Notes: generated from the letters alone by a model not told the origin. DNA of 64,000 bases from Streptococcus suis (GCF_024509555.1 NZ_JAMWEL010000003.1:62001-126000); one strand, 5' to 3'. Counted from the first letter of the stretch, positions 24,553-33,157 are shown. A program made the numbers and translations.

Positions 24553-25716
24553 CCCCACTTGTCAAGTCAAGTGCAACAAGTTCATTGATAACTAGAGTTC
24601 CAGAGGTTAAGCTGTTTGGGCTAGCCCAAACAAAATATTTGCGGTTTTATACTTGTGAAGTCGTCTAGGTCTGTCATTGATAGCAGAGACGTAGTGATTG
24701 AGTTCTTCTGTCGTTAGTGAGTTAAGAGAGACACCTTTTGGGAGAAACTCTCTCAAGAGACCATTGAAATTTTCATTTGTTCCTCTTTCATGAGAAGCAT
24801 AAGGATGGGCAAAATAGACTTCCACACCTTTTAAGTCTGACAAGCTACTGAACTCTGAGCCATTGTCCGATGTGATAGAGCGAATAGGGTACTGTGATAG
24901 TAGGCTCTTAACAGCCCTATTGATAGTTTCTGCTTGTTTATTAGCCAGTTTTACAGCGATGGCAAATCGTGTTTGACGCTCTACTAGAGTCATGACAACA
25001 GCTTCCCCTTTGGTCTTCTTGCCAAGAACCAAATCAATCTCCCAATGTCCAAATTCAGAGCGATTAGTAATAGTTTCTGGACGTTCTTCAATGGATTTTC
25101 CTAAGATTTTCTTCGTGGCCTTAGGCCTTACTTTAGACCGTTTTCGGATGCACACCATCTTAGGTAAATCAATCGGTTTAACCCTCAACAGTCCGTCTTT
25201 GATGTACCGATACACTGTCTTGGTGGAAGGGATAACTTCCAGTGGATGTTTTTCTCGGTAAGTTTGAACAAAGCTATCAACACTGTGACAACGAGGTTTC
25301 GTTTTCAGGGCTTTCTCAAGTTCCTTGAAGAATGTCTGGGAGCAGTATGATAGTTTATGATAGGCACTTTTTCGACGATTGATTTCATAAACACGTTGAC
25401 CACTATCTGGAAAGTAAACCGTTGAGTAGATTCGTTTCCCGTTCTTATCTTGAACCTGAGAAACACTTCCTCGTTTGATTTCACGACTGATGGTTGAGCG
25501 ATGACGCCCAAGCAGACGAGCAATCTCAGAGGGGTTCTTACCCATCTTGAGATAGGCGCTGATTTCTCCGCGTTCAGAGGCTGAAAGGTGTGAGTATAAC
25601 GATTTTTTGGTAGAATGATTAGTGGACATGTTCATCTGCTTTCTATACTGAGTTGGGGAATTCTAGTATATCAGACGAGCATGTCTTTTTTGTTGCACTT
25701 CATTTTACAACACGGG
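24553..25716 (-). mobile_element. IS30-family insertion sequence, 1164 bp, complete
   Basis: The element is bounded by imperfect 28-bp inverted repeats (24553-24580 and 25689-25716 inverted; 21 of 28 match, best in the inner part with AAGTGCAACAA) and by identical 14-bp direct repeats. It carries one intact transposase gene on the minus strand. The length fits the IS30 family. A 14-bp duplication is much longer than the 2-3 bp of most IS30 members. The intact ends, intact gene and exact duplications suggest recent insertion. Confidence 0.88.
24607..25635 (-). CDS. IS30-family transposase
   Basis: The 342-aa transposase has an N-terminal helix-turn-helix (about 20-60: LSASERGEISAYLKMGK ... 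IARLLGRHRSTISREI) and an rve-type DDE core: first Asp in HWEIDLVLGKK, second in SITSDNGSEF, and Glu in HERGTNENFNGLLREF. The second in-frame ATG (25629) is an alternative start. The gene is intact, so the element is probably active. Confidence 0.93.
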   Translation of the reverse strand: MNMSTNHSTKKSLYSHLSASERGEISAYLKMGKNPSEIARLLGRHRSTISREIKRGSVSQVQDKNGKRIYSTVYFPDSGQRVYEINRRKSAYHKLSYCSQTFFKELEKALKTKPRCHSVDSFVQTYREKHPLEVIPSTKTVYRYIKDGLLRVKPIDLPKMVCIRKRSKVRPKATKKILGKSIEERPETITNRSEFGHWEIDLVLGKKTKGEAVVMTLVERQTRFAIAVKLANKQAETINRAVKSLLSQYPIRSITSDNGSEFSSLSDLKGVEVYFAHPYASHERGTNENFNGLLREFLPKGVSLNSLTTEELNHYVSAINDRPRRLHKYKTANILFGLAQTA

Positions 25717-25730
25717 AAATTTTATTTTTC
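25717..25730. repeat. Right target-site duplication of the IS30-type element
   Basis: This is an identical copy of the 14-bp sequence at 24539-24552. Removing the element and one copy restores a continuous intergenic sequence. Confidence 0.8.
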
Positions 25731-25850
25731 TGAAGAAAAGCACTACAATTTATGATACAGGACGATATTGTGTTCAGTTCATTTATTACCCATATTTCTC
25801 CCATTCCTTATTGATAAGCGTTGTAAAATCAGGAAGTCCCTGTGTTTCTC

Positions 25851-26267
25851 TTACTCACCTATTTGGTACAGCATTTTTCCTGAATAGAAAATATTCATTA
25901 GACAGGTTACAGGAGTAGCACCAGTCCATAACCACCCCTGAAATACAGCTCGACTCCAGTTGTAGGTTTCCACAATTACTTCAAATTCACTATCTTGGTA
26001 CTTTTTCTGGTATTCTTTCAGTCCAATACAAGTTCCTGAAAAATCTCCTGTAACAGTATCTTCGAATACGAAAAACTCGACATCCTCTTTATCAACCTGT
26101 TCAAACAGGATGGTTGCTTTATGAATCTGTTCAGTTTGATTATCAGTATAATAAAACAGAGAATCCATATGCAGTATCAGCTGATTATCCAGGTGTTCAA
26201 TCTTCGTAATTCTTGCATCATGCATCGAATACGGAAAGCCCTCGCCAAAATTCCGTTCTATTTTCAT
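25851..26267 (-). CDS. Hypothetical 138-aa protein
   Basis: A soluble protein with the N-terminal pattern FPYSMHDARITKIEHLDNQLILHMD, an acidic middle, and a C-terminus with FQGWLWTG and YSGKMLYQIGE. No membrane span or signal peptide. The pattern of a short HDA motif followed by a beta-rich domain is shared by small cytosolic proteins often found as lone immunity-like genes, but I cannot assign it. It stands alone between the IS and rarA. Confidence 0.6.
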   Translation of the reverse strand: MKIERNFGEGFPYSMHDARITKIEHLDNQLILHMDSLFYYTDNQTEQIHKATILFEQVDKEDVEFFVFEDTVTGDFSGTCIGLKEYQKKYQDSEFEVIVETYNWSRAVFQGWLWTGATPVTCLMNIFYSGKMLYQIGE

Positions 26268-26343
26268 TGGAATACCTCATTTTAAGATTTCTACAAACAG
26301 TTTGATGGTCTTTGGTTCATAATCAATAGAAACTAGTCCTACA

Positions 26344-27624
26344 TTACACATTTTTCTTATTCTGTTTTAGCTGCTTGATTTTTTCTTGGGTCATGCCCAA
26401 GGCACGCTCATATTTGCCGGTGTCGTTGGCAGTGAAGTAGTCCGCAGCCAGTAACTTGTCGGGTAGGTATTGCTGGTCCACCCATTTTTCAGGATAGGCA
26501 TGCGGATACTGGTAGCCAATAGCATTGCCCAGCTCCTTACTACCAGCATAATGGCCGTCCCGCAGATGATTTGGTATAGGCAGATGACCGTTTTTTCGCA
26601 AATCGGCCAGAGCTGCATCCATAGCCAGATAGGCAGAATTGGACTTGGGAGAAAGAGCCAAATCGACTACTACATTGGCAATCAAAATCCGTGCCTCTGG
26701 AAAGCCGATTTTCTGGGCAGCTTCAAGGGCGGTCACCGTATGAATTTGTGCCTCTGGATTGGCCAAGCCGATGTCTTCGTAGGCGATGACTGTCAAGCGA
26801 CGAGCCAGACTAGGCAGGTCTTCCGCCTCAATCAAACGAGCGGCGTAGTGGAGGCTGGCATTGACATCGCTACCCCGAATAGATTTTTGCAGGGCGGAGA
26901 GGATGTCGTAGTGGGCATCGCCATTCTTGTCCATACTGATGTAGGATTTCTGTAAGCTATTTTCCACAGCGTCTAGGTCAATGTGGCGACTGCCCTCGCT
27001 TTCCTTGGTAGAAAGCACAGCTAATTCCAGCGAATTGTAGGCAGCACGCAAGTCGCCGTTGGTCGCATTTGCCAGAAAATCCAGAGCCTCAGGCTCAGTG
27101 GTGACTGGGAAGTCAAAACCACGTTCACTGTCTGTCAAAGCCAGCTCCAAGGCCTGTCGGATATGGCTGGTTTTTAAGGGTTGTAATTCAAAAATCTGCA
27201 CCCGACTGCGAATGGCGGGCAAAATAGAGAAAAATGGATTTTCTGTCGTCGCTCCAATCATGATGATATTGCCGTTTTCCAAGAGAGGAAGCAGGAAGTC
27301 CTGCTTGGTCTTGTTAAGGCGGTGGATTTCATCGAGCAGGAGAACCAGACCACCGGAAAACTTAGCCTCTTCAGCGATTTCCTGCAGGCGTTTTTGGTTG
27401 TCGGTCGTGGCATTAAAGGTCCGAAAGGCATACTTGGTTGTGCCAGCAATGGCAGAGGCAATCGAGGTCTTGCCAATCCCTGGCGGACCGTAGAGAATCA
27501 TGGACGACAGCATATTGGCATCAATCATGCGGCGGATAATCTTTCCAGGACCGACCAGGTGTTCCTGACCGATCACTTCATCAATGGATTTGGGCCGCAT
27601 ACGAAGGGCGAGATTGGCTGGCAT
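26344..27624 (-). CDS. rarA: Replication-associated recombination protein RarA (MgsA)
   Basis: The 426-aa AAA+ ATPase has Walker A GPPGIGKTSIA (about 46-56), Walker B LLLLDEIHR (about 95), sensor 1 IGATTENP and the arginine-containing SRVQIF segment, followed by the C-terminal tetramerisation domain with NGHLPIPNHLRDGHY. It acts at stalled replication forks. The start has AAAGGAAG before it. It is divergent from the MazG-like gene, sharing a roughly 70-bp promoter region with a TATAAT box. Confidence 0.94.
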   Translation of the reverse strand: MPANLALRMRPKSIDEVIGQEHLVGPGKIIRRMIDANMLSSMILYGPPGIGKTSIASAIAGTTKYAFRTFNATTDNQKRLQEIAEEAKFSGGLVLLLDEIHRLNKTKQDFLLPLLENGNIIMIGATTENPFFSILPAIRSRVQIFELQPLKTSHIRQALELALTDSERGFDFPVTTEPEALDFLANATNGDLRAAYNSLELAVLSTKESEGSRHIDLDAVENSLQKSYISMDKNGDAHYDILSALQKSIRGSDVNASLHYAARLIEAEDLPSLARRLTVIAYEDIGLANPEAQIHTVTALEAAQKIGFPEARILIANVVVDLALSPKSNSAYLAMDAALADLRKNGHLPIPNHLRDGHYAGSKELGNAIGYQYPHAYPEKWVDQQYLPDKLLAADYFTANDTGKYERALGMTQEKIKQLKQNKKNV

Positions 27625-27693
27625 AGGCTTCCTTTCAGTACATTTATGGTATAATCATTATACTACAATTTTAGGATTTGGAGAGAAACGAAG

Positions 27694-28029
27694 ATGGCGG
27701 AGTTGACGGTGAGTGTTTTGGAAGAATACTTGCGTGACCACTATGGGACGACCGTTCCCGAGCAAAGTCTCTTTATGAAATTAGTGGAAGAAATTGGTGA
27801 AGTAGCAGAGCTTCTGAACAAGCGTGCAGGCCGCAAGATGATGGATAGCGAAGACGACAGCTCTGCTCGTCTGGCAGAAGAATTAGCTGACGTTATTCAC
27901 TATGCTGTAGCCTTAGCAGCAGTGAATCAACTAGATTTAACCAAGTCCATTTTGGAGAAAGACGAGCGGGCTTCCGTCAAATATGGTCGAGAAATAAATT
28001 TATTGGAATTTATAGAAAAGAGGAAATAG
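27694..28029 (+). CDS. MazG-like nucleotide pyrophosphohydrolase
   Basis: The 111-aa all-helical protein carries the metal-binding pattern EEIGEVAE (about 30) and EELADVIHY (about 65), the ExxE-12-28-ExxD signature of the MazG/dUTPase superfamily. It probably hydrolyses non-canonical NTPs. The next two genes follow by 1 bp each, forming an operon. Confidence 0.8.
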   Translation: MAELTVSVLEEYLRDHYGTTVPEQSLFMKLVEEIGEVAELLNKRAGRKMMDSEDDSSARLAEELADVIHYAVALAAVNQLDLTKSILEKDERASVKYGREINLLEFIEKRK

Positions 28030-28030
28030 A

Positions 28031-28501
28031 ATGGCAAAACATGGCTTTTTAGATGTGCTGGAAGCAGCACTGGATAAACATTTTACCTACGATTACGAGC
28101 TCAACTGGGACAAGAAAAACCACGCAGTTGAGTTGGCTTTCATCTTAGAAGCACAGAACGCGTCTGGGATTGAAACGGTGGACGACGAAGGCAATGCGTC
28201 TTCTGAGGATATTTTCCTGGAGGAGTATGTCCTTTTCTACAATCAGGACAAGTCTCGCTTTGACGCGGAAGACTACCTGGTCGCTCTGCCATTTGACGCC
28301 AAGAAGGGCTTTTCGGCAGAGTTTTTGACCTATTTCGCAAGCTTTCTCAAGGACACCGCAGACCAAGGCCTAGATGACCTTATGGACTTTTTGGCGGACC
28401 CAGAAGCCCAAGAATTTGCGATTGCTTGGGATAGCGAGGCTTTTGAAAAAGGCAGAGCGGACTTGGTGGAAGGGGAATTTTACCCATATCCGAGGTATTG
28501 A
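28031..28501 (+). CDS. DUF3013 family protein
   Basis: The 156-aa acidic cytosolic protein (MAKHGFLDVLEAALDKHF ... GEFYPYPRY) matches the streptococcal/lactococcal DUF3013 family, of unknown function. It starts 1 bp after the MazG-like stop codon and is followed by the ASCH gene with the same spacing. Confidence 0.75.
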   Translation: MAKHGFLDVLEAALDKHFTYDYELNWDKKNHAVELAFILEAQNASGIETVDDEGNASSEDIFLEEYVLFYNQDKSRFDAEDYLVALPFDAKKGFSAEFLTYFASFLKDTADQGLDDLMDFLADPEAQEFAIAWDSEAFEKGRADLVEGEFYPYPRY

Positions 28502-28502
28502 G

Positions 28503-28856
28503 ATGGTTCATGAAATGTTACTGGCTCCAAAACCTTTTGAAATGATGAAGTCCGGTCAGAAGACCATTGAGCTACGACTTTATGACGAGAAGCGCAAGTA
28601 TATACGCATTGGAGATTTTATTCGTTTTTATTGTACAGAAAATCAGACACAAACGATCGAGGTGCAAGTATTAGATCTTCACATATTTGATAATTTTGCT
28701 CAGTTATACAAAGAACTGGATTTATTGTCTTGTGGGTATACGCAAAGCAGTATCAGAGAGGCGAAACCAGAAGATATGGAAGTTTACTATTCGCAAGAAC
28801 AATTAGAACAATATGGTGCAGTGGGTATAGAATTGAGGGTAATAGATTCTATTTGA
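28503..28856 (+). CDS. ASCH-domain protein
   Basis: The 117-aa protein has the ASCH-type start MLLAPKPFEMMKSGQKTIELRLYDEKR followed by IRIGDFIRFY, the pattern of small ASCH/PUA-like RNA- or nucleotide-binding proteins. ATG 28503 is the first start after the previous stop codon. Third gene of the MazG-DUF3013-ASCH operon. Confidence 0.78.
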   Translation: MVHEMLLAPKPFEMMKSGQKTIELRLYDEKRKYIRIGDFIRFYCTENQTQTIEVQVLDLHIFDNFAQLYKELDLLSCGYTQSSIREAKPEDMEVYYSQEQLEQYGAVGIELRVIDSI

Positions 28857-28876
28857 CGTTCCGATTTCTCTCTTGC

Positions 28877-28905
28877 TTGACTGCAGGCGAAACTTTTGCT
28901 ATTAT
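28877..28905 (+). promoter_or_regulatory. Promoter of antisense RNA, locus 1
   Basis: TTGACT (28877-28882), 17-bp spacer and TATTAT (28900-28905) form a strong sigma-A promoter pointing into the small structured transcript at 28912. The matching promoter at locus 2 (39908-39936) has the same TTGACT-17-TATAAT layout on the opposite strand. Confidence 0.65.
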
Positions 28906-28911
28906 AAAAAT

Positions 28912-29026
28912 AGAAAAGGCGTTGAGTTCCAGCTCAACGCCCAGACAGGACCGCTAAACGGTGGTTCAGTTCGTTAGATTAAATAACCGTCAGAACTGTG
29001 TCAAAGTTTGCTGACGGTTATTTTTT
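28912..29026 (+). ncRNA. Putative antisense antitoxin RNA, locus 1
   Basis: Predicted transcript of about 115 nt. It begins with the hairpin GGCGTTGAG/CTCAACGCC (28919-28943), then ACCGC-TAA-ACGGT, and ends in the terminator AATAACCGTCAG/CTGACGGTTATT (28982-28993/29011-29022) plus T-run. It overlaps the 3' end of the convergent small hydrophobic ORF. This is the layout of antisense RNAs in type I toxin-antitoxin loci. Locus 2 has the same order of elements. Ends are inferred from the promoter and terminator. Confidence 0.55.
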
Positions 29027-29140
29027 ATCTCGAATAGCTAAAATGATGACGATTATCAAGCTCAGCATTTCAACAAGCAGACTTGATAAATCTAAATCCA
29101 GAGATCTCCGACGTGAGAGTTTTGAAACGATATTTTTCAA
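29018..29140 (-). CDS. Small hydrophobic peptide, candidate type I toxin, locus 1
   Basis: On the minus strand, an open frame from TTG 29140 encodes 40 aa: a basic start (MKNIVSKLSRRRS) and a single hydrophobic helix LLVEMLSLIIVIILAIRDKK with a charged tail. An internal ATG (29068) would give only MLSLIIVIILAIRDKK. Basic-hydrophobic-charged microproteins of this size at such loci are membrane-acting toxins (Fst or holin-like toxin families). The ribosome site for TTG is weak. Its transcript ends in a terminator shared with the convergent antisense RNA. Confidence 0.45.
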   Translation of the reverse strand: MKNIVSKLSRRRSLDLDLSSLLVEMLSLIIVIILAIRDKK

Positions 29141-29235
29141 AACTCGAGCTAGTGCGTGCCCTAGACAAATCTTATAGGATTTGTCGTTGCCAGATGAGTA
29201 AGTTTACTTACCATCTGGCATGGGCTAGCCTTTCT
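29109..29235 (-). repeat. 127-bp structured repeat, copy 1 (inverted relative to copy 2)
   Basis: This stretch matches 39554-39680 in inverted orientation at 122 of 127 positions without gaps. On the minus strand it folds into GCCAGATG/CATCTGGC with GTAAGT/ACTTAC above, GACAAATC/GATTTGTC, and TTTTGAAA/TTTCAAAA. It covers most of a 32-aa ORF and the start of the toxin-like ORF. Confidence 0.9.
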
Positions 29236-29259
29236 AGCAGATTTGCTGTCCACTTTCAT
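29161..29259 (-). CDS. Conserved 32-aa leader peptide, locus 1
   Basis: On the minus strand an ATG at 29259, 6-7 bases after GGAGGTG, opens a 32-codon frame: MKVDSKSARKASPCQMV ... THLATTNPIRFV. The copy at 39530 has the same length and 25 of 32 identical residues. The peptide is basic and soluble. It precedes the toxin-like ORF in the same transcript, so its translation may control folding of the structured core and toxin translation. The conservation could also be driven by the RNA. Confidence 0.5.
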   Translation of the reverse strand: MKVDSKSARKASPCQMVSKLTHLATTNPIRFV

Positions 29260-29453
29260 GGGCATCACCTCCGTTCAGAAACTTGGAACCACCGTCTCAA
29301 ACTTTCCTACACATGTTTATTCGCAGTGCGATTAGAAAATTTTCGAAAAAGTATTATTAGGGTTCCATCGCGCAACATTAACTTGTAAAAAAGGCTAGAA
29401 ATCGGTACAATAATACAGTGATTGACGCATAGAAAAGAAAAGGAACAACAAAC

Positions 29454-30407
29454 ATGAACTCATGGCAAGAATTAACGATTCACGTGCATCGTGATGCAGA
29501 AGAGGCAGTTTCAAATCTAATGATTGAAACGGGCAGTCAGGGAGTGGCGATTAGCGACTCGGCTGACTATGTGGGGCAGGAGGACCGTTTTGGTGAACTC
29601 TATCCCGAGGTGGAACAGTCGGATATGATTGCGATTACGGCCTATTATCCTGATACTGTAGATATTGAGGAAGTTAAGGCAGACTTGGCGACTCGCTTGG
29701 CGGATTTGACAGGCTTTGGCTTGGAAACAGGTCAGGTCAGCCTAGAAAGTCAGGAATTGGCAGAGGAAGACTGGGCGGACAACTGGAAGAAATACTATGA
29801 GCCAGCCCGTATTACCCACGATTTGACCATTGTGCCGTCTTGGACGGACTATGAGGCAACGGCTGGTGAGAAAATTATCCGCTTGGACCCAGGCATGGCT
29901 TTCGGGACGGGAACTCACCCGACGACCAAGATGAGCCTTTTTGCTCTTTCTCAGGTCCTTCGTGGTGGCGAAACGGTGATTGATGTCGGTACAGGTTCAG
30001 GCGTCCTCTCCATTGCAAGTTCTCTCTTGGGTGCCAAGGAGATTTACGCCTATGACTTGGACGAGGTGGCGGTGCGTGTGGCCCAGGAAAACATTGACCT
30101 CAACGCCAATACTAGCAATATTCATGTTGCAACGGGCGATTTACTTCGTGGCGTTGACATTGAAGCGGAAGTTATCGTTGCCAACATCTTGGCTGACATT
30201 CTCATCCATCTGACTGAGGATGCCTACCGTCTGGTCAAGGAGGAGGGCTACCTAATTATGAGCGGCATCATCGCGGATAAGTGGGACATGGTGCGAGCAT
30301 CGGCGGAGGCGGCTGGCTTCTTCCTTGAGACCCACATGATCCAGGGCGAGTGGAATTGCTGCGTCTTCAAGAAAACAGCTGACCGCTCAGGTGTGATTGG
30401 AGGCTAG
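29454..30407 (+). CDS. prmA: Ribosomal protein L11 methyltransferase
   Basis: The 317-aa SAM-dependent methyltransferase has a small N-terminal L11-recognition domain ([18 protein letters not shown]) and a Rossmann domain with [30 protein letters not shown] and [10 protein letters not shown]. It trimethylates ribosomal protein L11. The rsmE gene starts 1 bp after it, a standard pairing. Confidence 0.96.
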   Translation: MNSWQELTIHVHRDAEEAVSNLMIETGSQGVAISDSADYVGQEDRFGELYPEVEQSDMIAITAYYPDTVDIEEVKADLATRLADLTGFGLETGQVSLESQELAEEDWADNWKKYYEPARITHDLTIVPSWTDYEATAGEKIIRLDPGMAFGTGTHPTTKMSLFALSQVLRGGETVIDVGTGSGVLSIASSLLGAKEIYAYDLDEVAVRVAQENIDLNANTSNIHVATGDLLRGVDIEAEVIVANILADILIHLTEDAYRLVKEEGYLIMSGIIADKWDMVRASAEAAGFFLETHMIQGEWNCCVFKKTADRSGVIGG

Positions 30408-30408
30408 G

Positions 30409-31155
30409 ATGCAGCAGTATTTTGTCAATGGCAGAGCACCGCAGGGCATTTTCCAGATTAGCGATAAGGACACTGCCAAGCACATGTTTTCTGTTATGCG
30501 CTTGCAGGCAGACGACCAGATTGTCCTGGTCTTTGACGATGGGATCAAACGCTTGGCGCGTGTAGTGGACAGCCAAAACCAATCTGTTGAAATCATCGAA
30601 GAACTGGTAGATAATGTTGAATTACCCGTTTCCGTTACCATTGCCATGGGCTTTCCAAAAGGAGATAAGTTAGAATTTGTCGCCCAAAAGGCAACGGAGT
30701 TAGGCATGGCAGCTCTTTGGGCCTTTCCAGCGGACTGGTCTGTGGTCAAATGGGACGGTAAAAAACTGGCAAAAAAAGCAGAAAAGTTAGAAAAAATCGC
30801 CCAAGGAGCAGCCGAGCAAAGCAAACGCAATCGGATTCCAGCAGTTCGTTTGTTCGAGAAAAAAGGCGATTTCCTATCCCAGCTGGCAGGTTTTGACCAG
30901 ATTATCTTAGCCTACGAAGAATCCGCCAAAGAGGGCGAACAAGCCAATCTAGTGAAAATCTTGTCTGGCTTAGAAATCGGCCAATCAGTCCTTGTCATCG
31001 TTGGTCCAGAAGGTGGCGTGTCGCCTGAGGAAGTTGTAGCTTTTGAAGGAGCAGGAGCGGTCAAAACAGGTCTAGGTCCTCGCATTCTCCGAGCGGAAAC
31101 AGCTCCGCTTTATGCTCTTTCTGCTATTAGCTACGCAACGGAATTGTTGAAATAA
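30409..31155 (+). CDS. rsmE: 16S rRNA m3U1498 methyltransferase
   Basis: The 248-aa SPOUT-class enzyme has an N-terminal PUA-like domain and the trefoil-knot motifs VIVGPEGGVSPEEV and LGPRILRAETA near the C-terminus, which bind SAM. It methylates U1498 of 16S rRNA. ATG 30409 follows GGAGG within the end of prmA. Confidence 0.96.
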   Translation: MQQYFVNGRAPQGIFQISDKDTAKHMFSVMRLQADDQIVLVFDDGIKRLARVVDSQNQSVEIIEELVDNVELPVSVTIAMGFPKGDKLEFVAQKATELGMAALWAFPADWSVVKWDGKKLAKKAEKLEKIAQGAAEQSKRNRIPAVRLFEKKGDFLSQLAGFDQIILAYEESAKEGEQANLVKILSGLEIGQSVLVIVGPEGGVSPEEVVAFEGAGAVKTGLGPRILRAETAPLYALSAISYATELLK

Positions 31156-31168
31156 GGAGAGTCTCAAG

Positions 31169-32428
31169 ATGAATGAACTAAAGTCAAAGGAACAAGGAGA
31201 ACTAATTGTATCTGAGAACTGTTTTGCCCTCATTCAGGAAATGGATGCGTTGGCATTACCGACATATCAAAAACATGAAATTACAAATCCGAAAGTTTTG
31301 GCTCATGTTGAAAAGATAGTTCGACCAGCAATCAACCATCATCTTAAGAAAGCCGGGCAGGCTAATATTCCTAAGGGATTGTTCAAAGTGGATTTGCCGA
31401 TAGGCGATTTGCACAAAATCAAAGGGGAAACGGATAAGTATCGTGCTTTTGTTAAAGGTGCGGAAGGAAAATTTAAGGCTCATGCAATACTAACTCCTGC
31501 TCAAGTTGAAATTGCAAAAGGAGCAAAAGCTGCAGCTGCTGTTTCAGGAGCTATGCAGGTCGCTGCTATGGTAGTTGGTCAGTATTATATGGCTGAAATC
31601 AATGGTCAGCTTGATTCAATGAAAGAAACGTTGAACGATGTTAAGGATTTTCAAGTAAGGGAATTTAAAGGGACTGTTCGCGCTTTGATAGTTAATATTT
31701 CTCAACTATCAAAATTTTCAGCAGACTATGTCGAAAATGCTGAACTTGCAAGACTAAAGTTGATGGAGTGTGCTAACTTCCGTGCTGAAGTAACCAAGTT
31801 ACTAGAACAGGTCAATCTAGCTATTGAAGAGAGTCTCACTAAGGGAAAAGAATTATCTTTTGAAAAGTATGAACAGTTAATTGATAAGTTAAGTACTAAT
31901 TTATCCTATCAACAAACCTTGTTGAGATTATTAGCGGAACTTAGTAAGCTAGATCTAGCCTTCTCGCAAGGAGTGATGTCAGAGGATAGTAGTTACTATG
32001 TGTATGAGTACTATCTAAACAATTGTAATAGTCTAGGTGAAAAGATAGCCAATTGGCACAAAGATAAGATAAAATTTTTCCAAATTGACACTAAGCGCAA
32101 TAGACGTACCCAAGAGGGTCCTATGAAAGTAGTTGCAGATATTGCAAAAGAGTTGGATAAGAATGCCCATGTTGCTGCTGGAGTAGGCTTTCTTGGAGGT
32201 ATCGTAGGTGCAGCAGCAGGTTTTGGAATTGGTAAAGCGGCTGGAGAGCTAAATAAGGCCATTCGTTACATTGATGTTCGAAAACGGACAGTTAAGCTAA
32301 TTTCAGAACAAAAAGCTGTTTTCTACCAATCTAGTAAGCAATTGTCTACTAACAACTACGGTGAGAATGTGGAATTGTTGCTGGAAGATGGAAACATTTA
32401 TTATCTGTTGCCAGATGGTAGAGAATGA
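31169..32428 (+). CDS. Unknown 419-aa helical protein with glycine-rich membrane-like segments
   Basis: The protein begins without a signal peptide. It has an Ala-rich hydrophobic segment at about 115-135 (GAKAAAAVSGAMQVAAMVVGQYY), long charged helices likely to form coiled coils (about 140-300), and a glycine-zipper-type segment at about 333-353 (GVGFLGGIVGAAAGFGIGKA), which could insert in membranes. The end (LLEDGNIYYLLPDGRE) looks like a small beta motif. I do not recognise a family. It sits between rsmE and DUF554, 13 bp after rsmE, in an otherwise housekeeping stretch. Confidence 0.6.
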   Translation: MNELKSKEQGELIVSENCFALIQEMDALALPTYQKHEITNPKVLAHVEKIVRPAINHHLKKAGQANIPKGLFKVDLPIGDLHKIKGETDKYRAFVKGAEGKFKAHAILTPAQVEIAKGAKAAAAVSGAMQVAAMVVGQYYMAEINGQLDSMKETLNDVKDFQVREFKGTVRALIVNISQLSKFSADYVENAELARLKLMECANFRAEVTKLLEQVNLAIEESLTKGKELSFEKYEQLIDKLSTNLSYQQTLLRLLAELSKLDLAFSQGVMSEDSSYYVYEYYLNNCNSLGEKIANWHKDKIKFFQIDTKRNRRTQEGPMKVVADIAKELDKNAHVAAGVGFLGGIVGAAAGFGIGKAAGELNKAIRYIDVRKRTVKLISEQKAVFYQSSKQLSTNNYGENVELLLEDGNIYYLLPDGRE

Positions 32429-32440
32429 TAGAGGAGAGAT

Positions 32441-33157
32441 ATGTTTGCCTTAGGAACAATTATCAATACAGTGGCCATTGCCCTAGCAGGTTTGCTAGGG
32501 TCTTGGTTTGGTCATATGCTGAAAGAACGTCATCAATCAGGACTAACGGTGGCGAGTGGCCTAGCTGTTTTGTTTCTAGGAATTTCAGGTAGTTTGGAAG
32601 GCCTGCTAACAGTTGTTGACGGTCAACTCAAAAGTCAAAATAGCATGCTTTTGGTCCTTAGTCTAGCCTTGGGGACCTTGATTGGGGAAGTACTCCATAT
32701 CGAAGGCTGGTTTGAAAGGCTGGGTGTTTGGCTCCGTGAAAAATCAGGAAACAGCCAAGATGGTCAATTCTTAGATGCTTTCCTAACAGCCTCTTTGACC
32801 GTTTGTATCGGCGCCATGGCCATACTAGGAGCCATCCAAGATGGATTGATGGGTGATTATCGCTTGTTGGCTGTTAAGAGTATTTTGGACTTTATTATCA
32901 TTTTGATTATGACCTCGAGTTTGGGCAAGGGAGCAGGCTTTTCAGCAGTACCGGTCTTTCTCTTTCAAGGAACAATCACGCTCTTGGCTCGTTTGATAGA
33001 GCCTCTGATGACGGATCAGGCTCTTGCCAACCTTTCCTTTATCGGCTCGGTACTTATTTTCTGCGTCGGTGTCAATATCATCTGGGACAAAAAGATTCGT
33101 GTGGCTAATATGCTGCCTGCGATTCTTATCGCGGTTGTTTGGAGCTATTTTGCATAA
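32441..33157 (+). CDS. DUF554 membrane protein
   Basis: The 238-aa protein has about seven spans and begins MFALGTIINTVAIALAGLLG, with SGLAVLFLGISGSL and an internal LGTLIGEVLHIEGWFERLG, the hallmarks of the DUF554 (YdfK-like) family. Function unknown; transport has been suggested. It starts 12 bp after the preceding gene. Confidence 0.85.
   Translation: MFALGTIINTVAIALAGLLGSWFGHMLKERHQSGLTVASGLAVLFLGISGSLEGLLTVVDGQLKSQNSMLLVLSLALGTLIGEVLHIEGWFERLGVWLREKSGNSQDGQFLDAFLTASLTVCIGAMAILGAIQDGLMGDYRLLAVKSILDFIIILIMTSSLGKGAGFSAVPVFLFQGTITLLARLIEPLMTDQALANLSFIGSVLIFCVGVNIIWDKKIRVANMLPAILIAVVWSYFA

Noticed and set aside
24356..24595. 79-codon ORF running into the IS left end
   Set aside because: No ribosome site or family features; with the IS removed the frame ends soon after, so no interrupted gene could be shown.
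29083..29388. 101-codon + strand frame across locus 1
   Set aside because: It is antisense to the structured core and the 32-aa ORF, and the matching frame is not kept in locus 2.
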